This document shows, piece by piece, positions 32,598 to 42,320 of a stretch of DNA of 62,397 nucleotides. Origin of the DNA: Faecalimonas umbilicata. GTDB taxonomy: Bacteria; Bacillota; Clostridia; Lachnospirales; Lachnospiraceae. The stretch is from assembly GCF_004346095.1 (NCBI RefSeq), contig NZ_SLZV01000022.1, positions 1-62,397 on the forward strand, in the 5' to 3' direction. Positions within the stretch are counted from its first letter, which is position 1. Every line of letters begins with the position of its first letter. The notes under the pieces were generated by a model, which was given only the letters and a program-made list of their open reading frames with translations, was not told the DNA's origin and did no database searches. Position numbers and translations under genes: made by a program.

Positions 32598-32634
32598 AAA
32601 GATTGTCCGCCCTTTTGGCAGCACAATCTTTCCA
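32598..32634 (-). terminator. Terminator after pgsA
   Basis: Minus-strand AAAGATTGT and ACAATCTTT form a nine-pair stem with a GC-rich inner part, followed by CTTTTCGATT, just after the pgsA stop. Confidence 0.7.
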
Positions 32635-32639
32635 TCTTC

Positions 32640-33191
32640 TTACATGCCGCCCTGTGTCAGCACTTCTTTATTCTTCCTAATATAATCTACCAGAGATACG
32701 ATTGTCAGGATCAATGACACCCAGATGAGAATCTGTTCCACTACTGCGAATACACTTCCTTCAAATGCCGCGATCAATACAATGATCATCGCCATCTGGA
32801 ACACGGTTTTAAACTTGCCCCAGTAACTTGCCGCGATTACAATTCCATTGTCCGAAGCGATCAGGCGGAATCCACTGATGATAAATTCACGGCTGATAAT
32901 CACAATGACGATCCACGCCGGAAGTCTTCCCATCTCTACAAGACAGATCATTGCCGCACCGACAAGCAGTTTGTCTGCCAGCGGATCCATAAATTTTCCG
33001 AAATTTGTCACAAGGTTGTATTTCCGCGCAATTTTTCCATCTAAAAGATCTGTCAGACTTGCAATACAGAAAATCGCAAGTGCGATCCACTTACTTGCCG
33101 CCATCTCTCCACCGAGGGACGGAAGCATGAACCATACAAAAAACGGGATCATCAATACACGGACAACCGTTAGCTTATTTGGTAAATTCAT
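32640..33191 (-). CDS. pgsA: Phosphatidylglycerophosphate synthase
   Basis: A 183-residue membrane enzyme that joins CDP-diacylglycerol and glycerol-3-phosphate. The CDP-alcohol transferase signature is seen at 'LTDLLDGKIARKYNLVTNFG' then 'FMDPLADK' (about 45-75), with the DG..AR..G...D...D residues all present. Four or five hydrophobic segments follow. The ATG overlaps the rimO stop, indicating translational coupling. Confidence 0.93.
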   Translation of the reverse strand: MNLPNKLTVVRVLMIPFFVWFMLPSLGGEMAASKWIALAIFCIASLTDLLDGKIARKYNLVTNFGKFMDPLADKLLVGAAMICLVEMGRLPAWIVIVIISREFIISGFRLIASDNGIVIAASYWGKFKTVFQMAMIIVLIAAFEGSVFAVVEQILIWVSLILTIVSLVDYIRKNKEVLTQGGM

Positions 33192-34513
33192 TATACTATC
33201 TCTCCTATCAAATCATATTCCAGTGCCCCAGTCACTTTTACTCTTGCAAAATCCCCGGACATCAGTTCTTCATCGGTATTTACAAAGATCAATCCATCAA
33301 CATTCGGTGCATCTTTGTAAGTTCTTCCAACATATGCATTTTCATCGGCAATCTTTCCTTCGATCATCACGAGCACTTCTCTTCCGATCATATCTTCTGC
33401 CTGCTCAAACGCGATATCCTGCTGAAGCTCCATCAGTTCCGCCTGACGGTCTTCTTTGACGCTCTCCTCAATCTGATCCGGCATCGTTGCTGCCGGAGTA
33501 TCCTCCTCCGGAGAATAAGTAAATACGCCAAGCCTGTCAAACTCCATCTGATCTACAAAATCCATCAATTCTTCATGCTGCTCTTCGGTCTCTCCCGGAA
33601 ATCCGGTAATCAATGTTGTACGCAGTGTAATATCCGGAATCTCTCTTCTTAATTTTTCAATGATCTCGATCAACTGTGCTTTGGAAGTCCGGCGTCCCAT
33701 TCTCTTTAAAATGCCATCGCTTGCATGTTGGATCGGCAGGTCTAGATAATGGCAGATTTTGCTCTCCTCTTTCATTACCTGGATCAATTCGTCTGTGATC
33801 TCCTCCGGATAACAATATAAAACACGAATCCAACGGATTCCCGCAATTTTACATAATTCCTTCAACAGTTTATGAAGTGATTTTTCTCCGTAAAGATCCT
33901 TTCCGTAAAGCGTTGTCTCCTGCGCCACAAGAATCAATTCCTTTACCCCCTGCTCCGCAAGTTCTTCCGCCTCACGAACCAGCTGTTCCATCGGAACACT
34001 GCGGAAATTTCCGCGGATCTTCGGGATAATACAGTATGTACAGTGTTTGTCACACCCTTCTGCAATCTTCAGATAAGCGAAATGTCCTCCTGTTGTCACA
34101 AGCCTTTTACTATCTACTGTCGGAAGTGCATCTATATCTGTCATTTTCAGATAATGATGTCCTTCCAGCGCTTCATCTACGGCATCTAAAATCTTATCGT
34201 AAGAAGTTGTTCCAAGGACTGCATCCACTTCTGGAATCTCATCAATAATCTCCTGCTGGTAACGCTGAGCAAGACAGCCGGTCACAATGAGTGCCTTCAG
34301 TCTGCCTTCTTTTTTCAATTCTGACATCTCTAAAATCGTCTGGATACTCTCTTCCTTTGCATCGTGAATAAAGCAGCAGGTGTTGATGACGATAATGTCT
34401 GCCTCACTCTCATCTTCTACCATCTGATAACCTCTCGATGCCAGCATGCCCAGCATCACCTCGGTATCTACCAGATTCTTATCACATCCCAGTGATACAA
34501 ATAATATATTCAT
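33191..34513 (-). CDS. rimO: Ribosomal protein S12 methylthiotransferase
   Basis: A 440-residue radical-SAM enzyme that methylthiolates an Asp of S12. It has the N-terminal MTTase domain ('SLGCDKNLVDTEVMLG', 'INTCCFIHDAKEES'), the radical-SAM CxxxCxxC in 'EGCDKHCTYCIIPKIRG' (about 150-165) and a C-terminal TRAM domain. It lies between rpoZ and pgsA as in many Clostridia. Confidence 0.93.
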   Translation of the reverse strand: MNILFVSLGCDKNLVDTEVMLGMLASRGYQMVEDESEADIIVINTCCFIHDAKEESIQTILEMSELKKEGRLKALIVTGCLAQRYQQEIIDEIPEVDAVLGTTSYDKILDAVDEALEGHHYLKMTDIDALPTVDSKRLVTTGGHFAYLKIAEGCDKHCTYCIIPKIRGNFRSVPMEQLVREAEELAEQGVKELILVAQETTLYGKDLYGEKSLHKLLKELCKIAGIRWIRVLYCYPEEITDELIQVMKEESKICHYLDLPIQHASDGILKRMGRRTSKAQLIEIIEKLRREIPDITLRTTLITGFPGETEEQHEELMDFVDQMEFDRLGVFTYSPEEDTPAATMPDQIEESVKEDRQAELMELQQDIAFEQAEDMIGREVLVMIEGKIADENAYVGRTYKDAPNVDGLIFVNTDEELMSGDFARVKVTGALEYDLIGEIV

Positions 34514-34572
34514 CTGCTATTTTCTCCTACATATTTATTAAGGCAGATACCTATGCATCTGCCTCTGCGGTT

Positions 34573-34818
34573 CTATTCGTTAGAATCATCCTCTGCGATG
34601 ATCTTGATTTTCCCTTTGTTCAACTCATCAATTGCGATAGAAAGCGGCTTCTCTCCGTCTTTTGCACGGACAAGCGGCATCTCTCCTCCGATGATCTGTC
34701 TTGCTCTCTTTGCTGTTGCAAGTACAATAGAATAACGGCTGTTGACAATCTTTGTAGCCCCTTCTTCTACGTCCTGGTTTACGACTTTCATTAAGTCTGT
34801 ATAAGATGGATGTAACAT
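34573..34818 (-). CDS. rpoZ: RNA polymerase omega subunit
   Basis: An 81-residue omega subunit with 'SRYSIVLATAKRARQI' and 'KPLSIAIDELNKGKIKI', the conserved omega helices. It assists RNA polymerase assembly. Its ATG is separated from the gmk stop by one base, and gmk-rpoZ is a widespread pair. Confidence 0.92.
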   Translation of the reverse strand: MLHPSYTDLMKVVNQDVEEGATKIVNSRYSIVLATAKRARQIIGGEMPLVRAKDGEKPLSIAIDELNKGKIKIIAEDDSNE

Positions 34819-34819
34819 T

Positions 34820-35455
34820 CTATGATTCTCCTTTCAAATTTTCATCTAATTCTTCTTTGATCTGAGCCATGAACTGTCGGTTACGAAAACTTCTTCTGTG
34901 CTCTCCCTGAATGATCTGATGCATCTCCTCGATACAGGTGTCCAGATCATCATTGACGATCAGATAGTCGTATGCCTCCATACCCTCAGCTTCTTCTGCG
35001 GCTCTCTGCATGCGGGATTCGATCACTTCCATTGTCTCCGTTCCGCGCCCTACCAGCCGCTCCTTTAATACAGCAGCACTCGGCGGAGTCACGAACAATA
35101 ACAGTGTCTCCGGGAACTTCTCTTTCACTTTCAATGCCCCTTGGATTTCAATTTCCAGAATGACATCCTTCCCTTTCGACAACTGTTCTTCGACATATGC
35201 GCGCGGTGTGCCATAATAATTATTTACATATCTAGCATACTCTATAAGTTCATCTTGTGCAATCATTTTTTCAAATTCTTCAGTTTCTTTGAAAAAATAC
35301 GCCTTTCCTTCCTCTTCTCCCTCGCGCGGTTTTCTTGTTGTGGCAGAAATCGAAAGTGCATAATTATCATACTTTTCCAAAAGTCCCTTCATCAATGTTC
35401 CTTTGCCCGCTCCCGAAAATCCGGAAACTACAATTAAGATTCCCTTCTGTTCCAT
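34820..35455 (-). CDS. gmk: Guanylate kinase
   Basis: A 211-residue enzyme that makes GDP from GMP. The P-loop 'SGFSGAGKGTLMKGLL' (about 10-25), the GMP-binding 'SISATTRKPREGEEEGKAYFF' and 'YGTPRAYVEEQLSKGKDVILEIEIQGA' are all canonical. Confidence 0.95.
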   Translation of the reverse strand: MEQKGILIVVSGFSGAGKGTLMKGLLEKYDNYALSISATTRKPREGEEEGKAYFFKETEEFEKMIAQDELIEYARYVNNYYGTPRAYVEEQLSKGKDVILEIEIQGALKVKEKFPETLLLFVTPPSAAVLKERLVGRGTETMEVIESRMQRAAEEAEGMEAYDYLIVNDDLDTCIEEMHQIIQGEHRRSFRNRQFMAQIKEELDENLKGES

Positions 35456-35509
35456 CTGTTCTTCCTCACAATTCTTTGTTCGCTATTTGATAGCTGTTTC
35501 TTCTGTTTT

Positions 35510-36388
35510 TTACTCTATGTTCTGAATCTGTTCTCTTACTTTCTCAATCTCGGTCTTCAGATCGATCGCCCGATTTGAAATCTCCAGATTGTTCGCCTTA
35601 GACAGAATAGTATTTGCCTCCCGGTTCATCTCCTGCGCGATGAAATCCAGCTTTCTTCCGATTCCTTCGGCTTCTTCCAGTGTCTGCTTCATATGTTCAA
35701 TATGGCTTCTCAGGCGCACAACTTCCTCATCGGTACAAATCTTATCTGCAAAGATTACAACTTCTGCTGCAATTCTTCCTTCGTCAATCTGTGTATCGGT
35801 AAGCAGTTCCTTCATCTTTGCTTCCAGCTTCGCACGGTAATCTGCAACGATTTGCGGAGAATGTTCTTCGATATAAGTCACTTTTTCGAGCATTCCATCT
35901 AATTTCTGAATCAAATCTTTCTTCAGATGTTCCCCTTCCATACTTCTCGTCTCCACAAACTGGCGGCATGCTCCTTCCAATGCTTTGCTCAACCCATTCC
36001 AGATCTCTTCTTCATCTACGGTCTGCTCTTCCATCGTAAACACTTCCGGATATCTTGAGAGTGTTGATACACGAATATCATTTTCCAGCGAAAACTTCTC
36101 TGACATCTCCCGGAAATATCTCAGATATTCTGCTGCCAGAGATTCATTATATTTTAATGAAATCTGCCCTTCTGACATATCTTCATAAGTAATGAAAATA
36201 TCTACTTTCCCACGCTGCACATATTTCTTTAAAAGCGTACGGATTGCCGACTCGAAGAAATTCAACTTTTTCGGCATACGGATATTTACATCAAGATACC
36301 GGTGGTTCACCCCCTTCATCTCAACAATAAATTTACGTTCTGACTCTGCGATCTCACACCGTCCAAAACCCGTCATACTTTTTATCAT
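35510..36388 (-). CDS. YicC-family endoribonuclease
   Basis: A 292-residue YicC/YloC protein. It starts 'MIKSMTGFGR', contains 'VEMKGVNHRYLDVNIRMPK', and ends with the DUF1732 domain ('RKLDFIAQEMNREANTILSKANN'). The family cuts RNA and affects sRNA turnover. The remA gene often found between yicC and gmk is absent. Its promoter is at 36437-36465. Confidence 0.92.
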   Translation of the reverse strand: MIKSMTGFGRCEIAESERKFIVEMKGVNHRYLDVNIRMPKKLNFFESAIRTLLKKYVQRGKVDIFITYEDMSEGQISLKYNESLAAEYLRYFREMSEKFSLENDIRVSTLSRYPEVFTMEEQTVDEEEIWNGLSKALEGACRQFVETRSMEGEHLKKDLIQKLDGMLEKVTYIEEHSPQIVADYRAKLEAKMKELLTDTQIDEGRIAAEVVIFADKICTDEEVVRLRSHIEHMKQTLEEAEGIGRKLDFIAQEMNREANTILSKANNLEISNRAIDLKTEIEKVREQIQNIE

Positions 36389-36436
36389 AATTTCTGCCCT
36401 CTTTACTTTTTCTTTCGGTCTTTTTTGCTAGACTTT

Positions 36437-36465
36437 ATTATAATGGATTTACTCTTTATCGTCAA
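36437..36465 (-). promoter_or_regulatory. Promoter of yicC-gmk-rpoZ-rimO-pgsA
   Basis: Minus-strand TTGACG (36460-36465), 17-base spacer, consensus TATAAT (36437-36442). Confidence 0.85.
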
Positions 36466-36474
36466 TCGCAATTC

Positions 36475-36503
36475 TTTACCTCATCCAAAAGTCATGGTAT
36501 ACT
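36475..36503 (+). promoter_or_regulatory. Promoter of rqcH
   Basis: TTTACC (36475-36480), 17-base spacer, TATACT (36498-36503). It is back-to-back with the yicC promoter; the two -35 boxes are nine bases apart. Confidence 0.7.
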
Positions 36504-36600
36504 ATTACAGAAATGTCCAGGCAGCCATTCTGCCTGCCGGTGTCCATGGAATCTTTCGTTTTCATACACCTGATCACATTTAAGAAAAGAGGAATTACAT

Positions 36601-38340
36601 ATGGCTTTTGATGGAATTACAATCGCAAATATTGTACACGAATTAAATAGAAATCTGCTCGATGGAAGAATCAACAAAATCGCTCAGCCTGAGACAGATG
36701 AATTACTGCTGACAATCAAGACACCCGGCGGACAGCGCAGGCTCAGTATCTCTGCCAGCGCTTCGCTGCCGCTAATCTATCTGACAGAGGGAAACAAACC
36801 AAGTCCAATGACTGCCCCGAATTTCTGTATGCTGCTTCGCAAACATATCAACAACGGGCGCATTACGAAAATCTGGCAGCCAAAACTGGAACGGATCATC
36901 CATTTTGAAATCGAACATCTCGACGAGCTTGGAGATCTCTGTAAAAAAGAATTGATCGTGGAGATCATGGGGAAACACAGCAATATCATTTTCTGTAATG
37001 AGGACGGAACGATCATTGACAGTATCAAACATGTATCTTCCCAGATAAGTTCTGTCCGGGAAGTTTTACCGGGACGCACATATTTTATCCCGGATACGAT
37101 GGAAAAGTCCGATCCTCTCTCGGTCTCTTTTGCAGAATTTCAACGGGTACTGACCGAAAAACCGATGCCGCTTGCCAAAGCAGTCTATACAAGTTTTACC
37201 GGCATCAGCCCTGTCGTCGCCGAAGAGATCTGTTATCTCTCCGGAATTGACTCTGCACTCACTCCAAGAGAGCTCTCCGAAGATCTCCTGACACACCTTT
37301 ACCGTCAGTTTACATTGTACTTTGAGGAAGTGACTGCCGGACATTTTTCTCCGGCAATCTATTATCATGGTGCAGAGCCGAAGGAATTCAGTGCACTTCC
37401 ACTGACTCACTTCTCCCAGTACATCAGAAAAGAATATGACTCCATTTCACGCCTGCTGGAAGACTATTATGCAGAAAAGAATACACTGACCCGCATCCGC
37501 CAGAAATCTGTCGACCTTCGCCGTGTCGTGCAGACTGCCCTGGAGCGAAACCGCAAAAAATATGACTTACAGGCAAAACAACTCCGAGATACAGAAAACC
37601 GTGAAAAATTCAAGGTCTACGGGGAACTGATCCACACCTATGGCTACAATCTGGAGCCTGGTGCGAAAAAGCTGGAAGCGCTGAATTATTACACAAACGA
37701 AATGATCACAATTCCGTTGGACAGCACAAAGACGCCACAGGAAAATGCACTGAAATATTTTGAGAAATACAATAAGCAAAAACGGACCTTCGAGGCACTG
37801 ACTTCTCTGATCGAGGAGACAAGAGATGATATTTCCTATCTAGAGTCTGTCAGCAATGCGCTCGATATCGCACTCAGCGAAGATGATCTGACACAGATCA
37901 AAGAAGAATTGATCGAATCCGGCTACATCCGCCGGAAATTTACGAAAAAGAAAGTAAAGATTACAAGCAAGCCTTTCCATTATCTCTCCAGTGATGGCTA
38001 TCATATTTATGTCGGCAAAAACAATCTTCAAAATGAAGAACTTACTTTCCACTTTGCCTCTGGAAATGACTGGTGGTTCCATGCCAAAGGAATCCCTGGC
38101 TCGCACGTCATTGTAAAGACAAACGGAGAAGAACTGCCGGACCGTACCTTCGAGGAAGCCGGAAAACTCGCCGCGTACTATTCGAAGAACCGCGGAAGTG
38201 AAAAGATTGAGATCGATTACATCGAAAAAAAACATGTCAAAAAACCAAAGGGAGGAAAACCTGGATTTGTCGTATATTATACCAACTACTCACTGATGAT
38301 CGACTCAGATATTTCACAGATCAAGCAACTGGAAGACTGA
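36601..38340 (+). CDS. rqcH: RqcH/NFACT ribosome quality control protein
   Basis: A 579-residue NFACT protein (also listed as a fibronectin-binding FbpA-type protein). It has NFACT-N ('MAFDGITIANIVHELN'), a helix-hairpin-helix (about 190-210), a coiled-coil middle (about 280-430) and NFACT-R ('GNDWWFHAKGIPGSHVIVK', about 482-500). In bacteria RqcH recruits alanyl-tRNA to obstructed 50S subunits and adds Ala tails. AGAGGAA precedes the ATG. Confidence 0.92.
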   Translation: MAFDGITIANIVHELNRNLLDGRINKIAQPETDELLLTIKTPGGQRRLSISASASLPLIYLTEGNKPSPMTAPNFCMLLRKHINNGRITKIWQPKLERIIHFEIEHLDELGDLCKKELIVEIMGKHSNIIFCNEDGTIIDSIKHVSSQISSVREVLPGRTYFIPDTMEKSDPLSVSFAEFQRVLTEKPMPLAKAVYTSFTGISPVVAEEICYLSGIDSALTPRELSEDLLTHLYRQFTLYFEEVTAGHFSPAIYYHGAEPKEFSALPLTHFSQYIRKEYDSISRLLEDYYAEKNTLTRIRQKSVDLRRVVQTALERNRKKYDLQAKQLRDTENREKFKVYGELIHTYGYNLEPGAKKLEALNYYTNEMITIPLDSTKTPQENALKYFEKYNKQKRTFEALTSLIEETRDDISYLESVSNALDIALSEDDLTQIKEELIESGYIRRKFTKKKVKITSKPFHYLSSDGYHIYVGKNNLQNEELTFHFASGNDWWFHAKGIPGSHVIVKTNGEELPDRTFEEAGKLAAYYSKNRGSEKIEIDYIEKKHVKKPKGGKPGFVVYYTNYSLMIDSDISQIKQLED

Positions 38341-38371
38341 TTAAATTACATATGTTCAAAAGCTTAAAAAA

Positions 38372-38412
38372 CAAAACTGCCGCATCGGTTTTCTCTGATG
38401 CGACAGTTTTTT
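38372..38412. terminator. Bidirectional terminator between rqcH and lipoprotein gene
   Basis: AACTG-c-CGCATC pairs with GATGCG-a-CAGTT, with A and T runs outside, between two convergent genes. Confidence 0.82.
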
Positions 38413-38431
38413 CATTTCCTTCTTGTTCTAA

Positions 38432-39856
38432 TTAATAGTCCCAGATATCGATCATAATACTAATAATCTTCTTGGAATCTTTGTCAAATTCAATTCCCAA
38501 AGAACGTGTAAATAATTCATCGTCCCAGCTGTAGGTGAGAATTCCAGTCTTAGTGTCTTCTGATTTTTCTCTCGGCTCTCCGTATTTTTCAAGTAATTCA
38601 GCCTCTGTCATGCCAAGGCGGACATCTCCCGGAAGTGCAATATCAACAATGCCCTCTCCATCACGGCTTGTGATATAGAACCCTGTCAAAGTGCAATCTG
38701 ACACTTTTGCATCCTTATCTCCTGTATTTTCACAATACACGCCTACCTGATTTCCATTTTTGTCCTTCAACATTGGAAATTCTGTTTCCCCCGGTTTCAC
38801 CATCTTATCTGCCGGTACCTCTTCGGCATCAACCTTTAAGCCTGCTGCCTCTAATTCTGAAACCTTACACGGAAGTGTCACTGTTTTTCCGCTCACATTC
38901 AGCTCTAAGGATTCCCAGGAAACGGTTCCCTTCTTTTCTGTCTCATCCACATCTGCAGTGTCTTCCTTCTCAACCTCTTCCTCTGTATCCTCTTCGAGAT
39001 CTTCTCCCATCTCTCCTCCCAGCAATCCATCGATGCTTCCATCTGCATCTATGGCTTCTTCTTTTGCTTCTTTTGGAAGTTTGATTTCTTTCACTTTATT
39101 ATACTCATCAAAAGTCATTTCCAGATTCAGTTCCTGGATCTCCATCTCTCCGCTTTCTTCCATTGCTGTCATGAGTACATCTTTCATATCAATAAAAATG
39201 CTTGCAGGAAGAATCTCTTTCTTATATACAGTGATAGTACACGGAATCTCCAGTTCTTTCAATTCTTCCTCCGATACTGCTCCTCCCATTCCAAAAGCAT
39301 CCAGCATATCTTCTCCCAACACATCTGTTGCAAATTCACCACCGATATCTCCCTTAAGCTCAAAGCATTCTTTTCCATTTACGGTCACGAGTTCTTCTGA
39401 TAAGGTAAATGCCTTTGCCTGCTTTGTCAATTCTTCCACCATACCCGCATTCAATGTGGTTTCTTCCTCTCCACTTTCCACAGGTGATTTCGTCCACATG
39501 TTATTCACATAAGTATAGCTCATCAGCCCATCATCTTCTTTTACCTGATAATTCGACATATCCATCGAAACCTCTGTGCCCGCAATATCCATCAAGAGCT
39601 TTCCTTCCATCTGGAATCCTTCTGACTTTTCTACCGATGCGAGATCAAAATCCATTTTCATCCCCACACTTTGACCTTCTACCGCAAATTCCATATTCGC
39701 AGTCATCTTTCCCGAGATAGACTCAATCGTCTCACCATTCTTGGCCATATCTTTAAAAAGACGTTCCGGGGTTGCTTTCTTCTTACATCCAGCTCCAGAT
39801 ACACAGAGCATTACTGCAATCAATCCTATCGTACCTGCTTTTTTCCATTTTCTCAT
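38432..39856 (-). CDS. Putative lipoprotein
   Basis: About 474 residues. An N-terminal signal ('MRKWKKAGTIGLIAVMLCVSGAGC') ends in a Cys followed by Lys residues, which fits a lipoprotein though V-S-G-A-G-C is not a textbook lipobox. The body contains LppX/LolA-like beta segments ('SISGKMTANMEF', 'GMKMDFDLASV'), an acidic low-complexity region (about 290-330), and a C-terminal part with 'RLGMTEAELLEKYGEP'. The ATG at 39856 follows GGAGG. It probably sits on the outer face of the membrane; function is unknown. Confidence 0.75.
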   Translation of the reverse strand: MRKWKKAGTIGLIAVMLCVSGAGCKKKATPERLFKDMAKNGETIESISGKMTANMEFAVEGQSVGMKMDFDLASVEKSEGFQMEGKLLMDIAGTEVSMDMSNYQVKEDDGLMSYTYVNNMWTKSPVESGEEETTLNAGMVEELTKQAKAFTLSEELVTVNGKECFELKGDIGGEFATDVLGEDMLDAFGMGGAVSEEELKELEIPCTITVYKKEILPASIFIDMKDVLMTAMEESGEMEIQELNLEMTFDEYNKVKEIKLPKEAKEEAIDADGSIDGLLGGEMGEDLEEDTEEEVEKEDTADVDETEKKGTVSWESLELNVSGKTVTLPCKVSELEAAGLKVDAEEVPADKMVKPGETEFPMLKDKNGNQVGVYCENTGDKDAKVSDCTLTGFYITSRDGEGIVDIALPGDVRLGMTEAELLEKYGEPREKSEDTKTGILTYSWDDELFTRSLGIEFDKDSKKIISIMIDIWDY

Positions 39857-40018
39857 AGGCTTTCCTCCGTTGTGTTGATTTATCGGTATTATATCATTTT
39901 TACTGTGCATTTTCCATATTTTTACGCTGCATTTTTATATTTTTTTGTGCACTTATATCTTTTTGATATCTTACAAAGAAATCAACACCGGAAATATCAC
40001 CTCTGAGCCCTTCTCCCT

Positions 40019-41149
40019 TTAATAGTTTCCAAGTATCTTGAGATTTCTCGCTTCTTCCCGAATACCACGGATGGCATTTTTTACAGCGGCATCGTTAAGA
40101 TTTCCTTCAAAGTCCACAAAGAACCTATATTCCCATGTCCGTCCTTCAATCGGTCTTGATTCGATCTTTGTCATATTCAGATTATTGTAAATAAAATGGG
40201 AAAGGATGTGATACAAAGACCCGCTCTCATGTGGTATCTCAAAGCAGATACTGATCTTTCCCGCCTGTTTCAAATATACCTTCTGATTAGAGACAATGAT
40301 AAAGCGAGTAGAATTATTACTGTTATCATTGATTCCCTCTTTCAGAATCTCCAGATGATGGATCTTTGCTGCATACTCACTGCATACCGCTGCCTGTGTC
40401 TTCTTCTGCTCCTTTAGCACTTTCTGTGCTGCGATTGCTGTATTTGCCACACTGATCTGCTGCCAGTTCCGATGCTCATCTAAAAATCTGGCACTTTGCA
40501 TCAGCCCCTGCGGATGAGAATATACACACTCAATTTCTTCTATTTTTGTTCCCGGAAGCCCTGCAAGCATATGTCGGATTGGAAGTACAATTTCCCCTAC
40601 AATGTGGTTCTCAAATTCAACAAGTAAATCATATACCTGACTCACAGCCCCTGCAGATGAATTTTCAATAGGAAGTACTGCATAATCCGCGAGTCCATCC
40701 TCCAATGTTTCCATCGCGTCACGGAACGTCTGCACATGAAAGCTGTCACATTCCTCCCCGAAATAGCTGTGGAGCGCCGCCTGACTGTATGCTCCTTCCA
40801 CACCCTGGAATACAAGTCTGGCACCTTTCTTATCGAGGGAATCAATCCCAATAAATGCCGTCTTCCCGATCACTCCATGCTCTGTCAGAATCTGATACTG
40901 GAGTTTTCTGCTCATTGCCATCAGCTGTTCATACAGTTCGGTGATTCCTCTCTGATTAAATTCATTGGATGCCATCTGTGAGAGTGTCGCCAACTTCTGC
41001 ATCTCTCTCTCCTTGTCATATACTTTCTTACCTGATGCGATCTTTGTGAGTCCTACCTCTGCGCACAATTCCATTCGCTTCTCATATAATCTCACAATCT
41101 GGCTGTCAATTTCATCCAGTTGTTCTCTGATTTCACTTAATGGTATCAT
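40019..41149 (-). CDS. pheA: Chorismate mutase/prephenate dehydratase
   Basis: A 376-residue bifunctional enzyme of phenylalanine synthesis. It has an N-terminal chorismate mutase domain (1-85: 'IREQLDEIDSQIVRLYEKRMELCAEV'), then the prephenate dehydratase domain with 'FQGVEGAYSQAAL' and the catalytic 'NNSTRFIIVS' (about 275-285), and a C-terminal ACT domain ('ESGSLYHILSHFIYNNLNMTKIESRPI') that binds phenylalanine for feedback inhibition. Confidence 0.93.
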   Translation of the reverse strand: MIPLSEIREQLDEIDSQIVRLYEKRMELCAEVGLTKIASGKKVYDKEREMQKLATLSQMASNEFNQRGITELYEQLMAMSRKLQYQILTEHGVIGKTAFIGIDSLDKKGARLVFQGVEGAYSQAALHSYFGEECDSFHVQTFRDAMETLEDGLADYAVLPIENSSAGAVSQVYDLLVEFENHIVGEIVLPIRHMLAGLPGTKIEEIECVYSHPQGLMQSARFLDEHRNWQQISVANTAIAAQKVLKEQKKTQAAVCSEYAAKIHHLEILKEGINDNSNNSTRFIIVSNQKVYLKQAGKISICFEIPHESGSLYHILSHFIYNNLNMTKIESRPIEGRTWEYRFFVDFEGNLNDAAVKNAIRGIREEARNLKILGNY

Positions 41150-41288
41150 CTGTCTTTCACCTCATTATCTTTTTTACCAAACTATGCTGTCGCAGAAAGC
41201 TCTCCGGCTTCTTTGTCCTGCACTTTGTATTTTTCCTATTATATTACAATTTCTGGATAAAATCTAGATTTTGGAAAATACTGTTACT

Positions 41289-41675
41289 ATGAAAAATAAA
41301 TTTATCTTATGCGGCACAGCAGGCTGGTGCATGGAAATCCTTTTTACAAGCCTGCATTCTCTTTTTCACAGAGACTACAAATTATCAGGGAAAACTTCCG
41401 TCTGGATGTTCCCAATCTACGGAATGGCAAGCATACTGACACCTCTCTTTGAGATGTTGCGAGGAAAAAGTGTGATGCTCCGCGGCAGTATTTATGCATG
41501 CCTGATTTTTCTAGGCGAGTTCTGTTCCGGCTCTCTTTTAAAAAAATACGATCTCTGTCCATGGGATTATAGCAATGCCAGATGGAATATCTGCGGTCTG
41601 ATCCGCCTCGACTATGCCCCACTATGGTTTGGAGCCGGACTTTTCTTTGAAAGACTCCTTTCCAAGTCAGAGTGA
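41289..41675 (+). CDS. Small membrane protein (putative ABC transporter type IV-like)
   Basis: About 128 residues with three or four hydrophobic segments and a pattern seen in the 'putative ABC-transporter type IV' family: 'GTAGWCMEILFTS', 'SVWMFPIYGMAS', 'CPWDYSNARWNICGLIRLDYAPLWFGAG'. It stands alone, without an ATPase partner. The start at 41289 fits family N-termini; a longer frame begins at 41271. Ribosome site weak. Confidence 0.75.
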   Translation: MKNKFILCGTAGWCMEILFTSLHSLFHRDYKLSGKTSVWMFPIYGMASILTPLFEMLRGKSVMLRGSIYACLIFLGEFCSGSLLKKYDLCPWDYSNARWNICGLIRLDYAPLWFGAGLFFERLLSKSE

Positions 41676-41774
41676 TCACATTGGTTCCCATAAAGCCTCC
41701 CTTTTTGTACTTGAAAATCTTGTCATTTTATTATATGATAAATAAAATAATTCAATATGCAGGAGGCTCTTATT

Positions 41775-42311
41775 ATGGACACAACGCAATGTATTCAGAC
41801 ACGACGAAGTATTCGAAAGTACAAATCCGATCCAATCGATCACACTTTGTTAGAATCTATTATTTCAACTGCATCTTATTCTCCATCTTGGAAGAACACA
41901 CAAATCACTCGCTATATCGCGATTGAAGACTCTTCCATTCTCAAAAAAATCGCTGATGATTATACCCCTTCCTACAATTCTAATATTGTCAGTCAGTTAT
42001 CCATGTTAGTTGCGGTAACGATGGTAAAGGGGCGCTCTGGGTTTGAACGCGACGGTTCCTATTCCACGAAAAAAGGAGACCGCTGGCAGATGTTTGACGC
42101 AGGAATTGCCTGTCAGAGTTTCTGTCTTGCAGCGCATGAAGCCGGACTTGGAACAGTCATCATGGGAATTTTTGACGAAGATGGCATCCGCAACCTTCTC
42201 AACATCCCTGAGGAGCAGGAGCTTGCAGCTCTGATTGCAGTCGGATATCCGGACATTTCCCCGGAACCACCGAAGAGAAAGACTGTTTCTGAATTATTAA
42301 CATACAAATAG
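41775..42311 (+). CDS. Nitroreductase family protein
   Basis: A 178-residue FMN-dependent oxidoreductase, with the FMN-binding 'TRRSIRKYKSDP' at the start and the 'CQSFCLAAHEAGLGTVIMGIFDEDGIRNLLNIPE' core. The ATG at 41775 follows AGGAGG; the frame opens at 41757. It lies ten bases before pyrB, so they are probably co-transcribed. The substrate cannot be told. Confidence 0.88.
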   Translation: MDTTQCIQTRRSIRKYKSDPIDHTLLESIISTASYSPSWKNTQITRYIAIEDSSILKKIADDYTPSYNSNIVSQLSMLVAVTMVKGRSGFERDGSYSTKKGDRWQMFDAGIACQSFCLAAHEAGLGTVIMGIFDEDGIRNLLNIPEEQELAALIAVGYPDISPEPPKRKTVSELLTYK

Positions 42312-42320
42312 GAGGAAGTT

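Noticed and set aside
38760-39512. 250-codon Ser-rich plus-strand frame opposite the lipoprotein gene
   Set aside because: Antisense shadow of a Glu/Met/Lys-rich gene; composition is an artefact of the opposite strand.
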